A DNA stretch of 5,919 nt from Acidobacteriota bacterium (GTDB lineage Bacteria > Acidobacteriota > Vicinamibacteria > Vicinamibacterales > UBA2999): NCBI GenBank assembly GCA_013813075.1, contig JACCSI010000149.1, positions 1 to 5,919 of the forward strand, written 5' to 3'. Positions within the stretch are counted from its first letter, which is position 1. The number at the start of each line of letters is the position of its first letter. Of this stretch, positions 4,241 through 5,919 are shown piece after piece. A model generated the notes under the pieces. It searched no databases. It had not been told where the DNA came from and saw only the letters and a program-made list of their open reading frames with translations. The position numbers and the translations under genes are program-made.

Positions 4241-5919
4241 CTAGTCAACGACCCCTTCGAGAAACCACTGCCCGACTTCGCGCTCGACGTAGATGCGATA
4301 GACGGTGCCGTCGGCAATGGCGACGTCCCACTCGTCGCGGTCCCAGTGGGTCTGGTACCCCCGGTGGGGCTGGGGGGTCGGTGACCCGTCGTTCCACCAT
4401 TCACCCGACGTCCGCCAGGGACCGGCCGCCTGCACCACCTGACCACCGGAGACACCACGTCGATCCGTCATGATCTTGCTGGGGCGCCCCTCGTGGACCT
4501 GCACGCGTGCGGGGACGGGGAGGCGGAATCTTCGGAGGGCTGTGTGCGGAGTGGGCAGTGCGCCGTGCACGTGCGGCGTGCCGGGCGTCGAGTGCGACGG
4601 CGGAGTGGCTGGTGCGACGACGTCGAACGGCTTCATCTCAAAGGCACCGGGCTTCCACGAATCCACCACGGCCGGTGAGCCGACATGGCTGTCGCCCATC
4701 AGCGCCGAGAGACGGGCGATGAGCGTTGATACCTGCTCCGTCGACGGTTGGGCGCGTTCGAACAGTGCCCACTGCGTGACGCGCGCCGGCGTTGGTTCGA
4801 CCAGCACACGCACGCGATCAATCGCGGCCGAAGGCGGATTCGATTCGAGGTCGAGCAGCACCAGCGTGCGTAGCGTTTTCGGGTCGCGCATGGGGGCGGG
4901 CAGCTGCAGAATGCGCACATGAAACGTCTTGTCGACCAGCCGCAAGTGCGTGTGAAGAATTGCCGCACCACGATCCGCACGCTCGAGACGCTCGGACAAC
5001 GGCTCGAGCAGGCGTCCGAGCACGAACGACAGCGGCTCGAGCCCTTCGATGGGCCACTCGAGATCGAGCGCGCCTTCGAACGGATCTTCCGGAACCCACG
5101 GCACCAGCGGGTTCGAATCCTCGCCGCGTGCGAGCCGTTGCCACATGACGCCGCGCGCGCCAAGCCGCTCGTACACATCCCCAGGCGGCAGCGCCGCCAG
5201 TTCACCACACGTCTTGATACCCCAGCGGCGCAACGTGGACTGCAGTGTCTCGAGTGCCGAATGCCGAGTGCGGAGTGCGGCGTCCGAGGGCTGCGTGCGC
5301 AGGACCGTGTGCGCAGTGCGCAAGGAGGACGGTGCGGCGACGACACCGGCCGCGTGCGCGTGTTCCGTCTCGCGTGGCGCCGTGACGGGACGACGCGGCC
5401 GGCGGGTCTGCGCCGCGGCATGGGAGTCGCGTGGGTGCATCCACCCGCCACTGGTCGGTGCAGCCCGATGCGGCGCCGCGGCCGCATCGGACGTGCGCCC
5501 GAGGCTCGACTGGAAATACGGCAACACGTCTTCCATTGCCGCCACATTCGGCGGCTGCCCGGCACTGTGCGACCCCGCCGGCGATAGCGATGGCGAGGAC
5601 GGCGTGACCACGTCGCCGCCGATCCGGAGTCGATCGAATTCGCCAAGCAGCGTCACCGGCAACGGCGCCAGCGCCTCGCGCTGTTCACCGGCCGCAATCA
5701 CGGTGAGACCAGCGCGGCCTAGCGTCAGCAGTGCCGCCGTGGTTTGTGTCGGCGCCATCGCAATACGCAGCGGCGCAGCGGCCGACCGGCGCAAGTGCTC
5801 GCCGATATCGCGCGGCGATCCAAACAGCCGCGACAAGCCCGCGACGTCGAGCATGACGAGAGGCCCCACCACCTCGAAACGCGGCGTGAAGTCTTCGGCG
5901 AGTTTGACTAATGCCGCAG
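4241..5919 (-). CDS. imuB: ImuB, inactive Y-family polymerase homologue (5' partial)
   Basis: This is the C-terminal 558 residues of a DinB/UmuC-like protein; the frame stays open to the window edge, so the N-terminus is missing. In the mutasome, ImuB is a non-catalytic adaptor that links the beta clamp to DnaE2. Residue 1 below is the first full codon (5915-5917). The end of the palm covers 1-95. Where an active Y-family enzyme has SxDE, this protein has V-G-P-L before VMLDVAG, so the catalytic Asp-Glu pair is lost. Residues 98-222 form a long low-complexity linker. A helix-hairpin-helix segment (LRRWGIKTCGELAALP) starts at 229, followed by QRLARGED. The little-finger-like domain covers about 285-375, then a clamp-type motif QWALF at 382-386. 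A Pro/His/Thr repeat region follows (about 431-461). The C-terminal domain has GPWRTSGEWW (499-508) and RDEWDVAIADGTVYRIY (527-543), both familiar from ImuB proteins. The TAG stop (4241-4243) lies 82 nt before dnaE2 on the same strand, fitting an imuA-imuB-dnaE2 operon. Confidence 0.92.
   Translation of the reverse strand, partial: AALVKLAEDFTPRFEVVGPLVMLDVAGLSRLFGSPRDIGEHLRRSAAAPLRIAMAPTQTTAALLTLGRAGLTVIAAGEQREALAPLPVTLLGEFDRLRIGGDVVTPSSPSLSPAGSHSAGQPPNVAAMEDVLPYFQSSLGRTSDAAAAPHRAAPTSGGWMHPRDSHAAAQTRRPRRPVTAPRETEHAHAAGVVAAPSSLRTAHTVLRTQPSDAALRTRHSALETLQSTLRRWGIKTCGELAALPPGDVYERLGARGVMWQRLARGEDSNPLVPWVPEDPFEGALDLEWPIEGLEPLSFVLGRLLEPLSERLERADRGAAILHTHLRLVDKTFHVRILQLPAPMRDPKTLRTLVLLDLESNPPSAAIDRVRVLVEPTPARVTQWALFERAQPSTEQVSTLIARLSALMGDSHVGSPAVVDSWKPGAFEMKPFDVVAPATPPSHSTPGTPHVHGALPTPHTALRRFRLPVPARVQVHEGRPSKIMTDRRGVSGGQVVQAAGPWRTSGEWWNDGSPTPQPHRGYQTHWDRDEWDVAIADGTVYRIYVEREVGQWFLEGVVD
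4535..4569 (+). repeat. Heptanucleotide repeat array in the imuB C-terminal linker
   Basis: Five units of 7 nt are clear on the plus strand: gagggct, gtgtgcg, gagtggg, cagtgcg and ccgtgca. More degenerate, phase-shifted copies continue to about 4610. The coding strand gives a Pro/His/Thr-rich peptide (GALPTPHTALRR and STPGTPHV). The array separates the clamp-binding region from the conserved C-terminal domain. Several units match those at 5286-5320. Confidence 0.65.
4760..4774 (-). other. Beta-clamp binding type motif QWALF in ImuB
   Basis: The coding strand reads Gln-Trp-Ala-Leu-Phe directly after the little-finger-like domain, in the context ARVTQWALFERAQPS. This fits the general QxxLF clamp-binding pattern, and ImuB proteins of other bacteria have such a motif at this place. 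Clamp binding itself is inferred. Confidence 0.75.
5240..5323 (+). repeat. Heptanucleotide repeat array in the imuB central linker
   Basis: The cleanest part is 5252-5286, with units gagtgcc, gaatgcc, gagtgcg, gagtgcg and gcgtccg. A second block from 5286 (gagggct, gcgtgcg, caggacc, gtgtgcg, cagtgcg) follows in a phase shifted by one base. The coding strand shows a seven-residue period: LRTAHTV, LRTQPSDA, ALRTRHS, ALETLQS. The array ends just before the conserved helix-hairpin-helix segment and makes up the distal end of the 125-residue linker. Confidence 0.8.

Noticed and set aside
4159..4458. N-terminal extension of DnaE2 by 100 residues from a GTG at 4458
   Set aside because: It would overlap the conserved C-terminus of imuB by over 200 nt, the extension has no family similarity, and the ATG at 4158 gives the standard DnaE2 N-terminus.
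5110..5120. GGTTCGAATCC, resembling a tRNA T-arm
   Set aside because: It lies inside conserved imuB coding sequence (RGEDSNPLVPW on the minus strand) and no acceptor, D or anticodon arms fit around it.
5870..5872. GTG at 5872 as the imuB start
   Set aside because: The frame continues open to the window edge with palm-like sequence (LAEDFTPRFEVVGP) upstream, so the gene clearly begins beyond 5919.

Overview
The window holds most of a two-gene mutagenic DNA-repair cassette on the minus strand, plus one unrelated membrane-protein gene on the plus strand. High GC, long GC-rich ORFs and abundant short tandem repeats point to a GC-rich free-living bacterium. Peptide repeats of the type LRTPHSA and RSPD in protein linkers remind me of Acidobacteriota (Vicinamibacteria-like) or similar soil-lineage genomes. 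That placement is a guess from recollection, not shown by the sequence.

Layout: positions 1-63 may be the last 20 codons of an upstream plus-strand gene. Positions 67-756 (+) encode a 229-residue protein with about six membrane segments and no recognised family. It converges on, and overlaps by 39 nt, the 3' end of dnaE2 (718-4158, minus), which encodes an error-prone family C DNA polymerase of 1146 residues. Upstream of it on the same strand, after an 82-nt spacer, lies imuB (4241-5919, minus), a catalytically dead Y-family polymerase homologue whose 5' end runs off the window. The order imuB then dnaE2 is that of the imuA-imuB-dnaE2 'mutasome' operon; imuA and the promoter with any LexA box would lie beyond 5919.

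Working together: in well-studied members of this system ImuB has no polymerase activity but binds the beta clamp and recruits DnaE2, which carries out translesion synthesis and induced mutagenesis after DNA damage. Here ImuB keeps a clamp-binding type motif (QWALF) but has lost the catalytic Asp-Glu pair, and DnaE2 keeps all three catalytic aspartates, so the cassette looks functional.

The unusual part is what has been inserted into these genes. Two families of short tandem repeats, one of period 7 (consensus GAGTGCG) and one of period 8 (consensus GATCGGGC), occupy linkers of both proteins and the intergenic spacer. Because 7 and 8 are not multiples of 3 and the consensus units contain no stop in any phase, each family reads as the same cyclic hepta- or octapeptide in every frame, so it can sit in genes harmlessly. 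DnaE2 also carries an in-frame four-cysteine zinc-ribbon-like insert next to one heptamer array, inside its helix-hairpin-helix region. No RNA gene, CRISPR array, insertion sequence or convincing terminator was seen.
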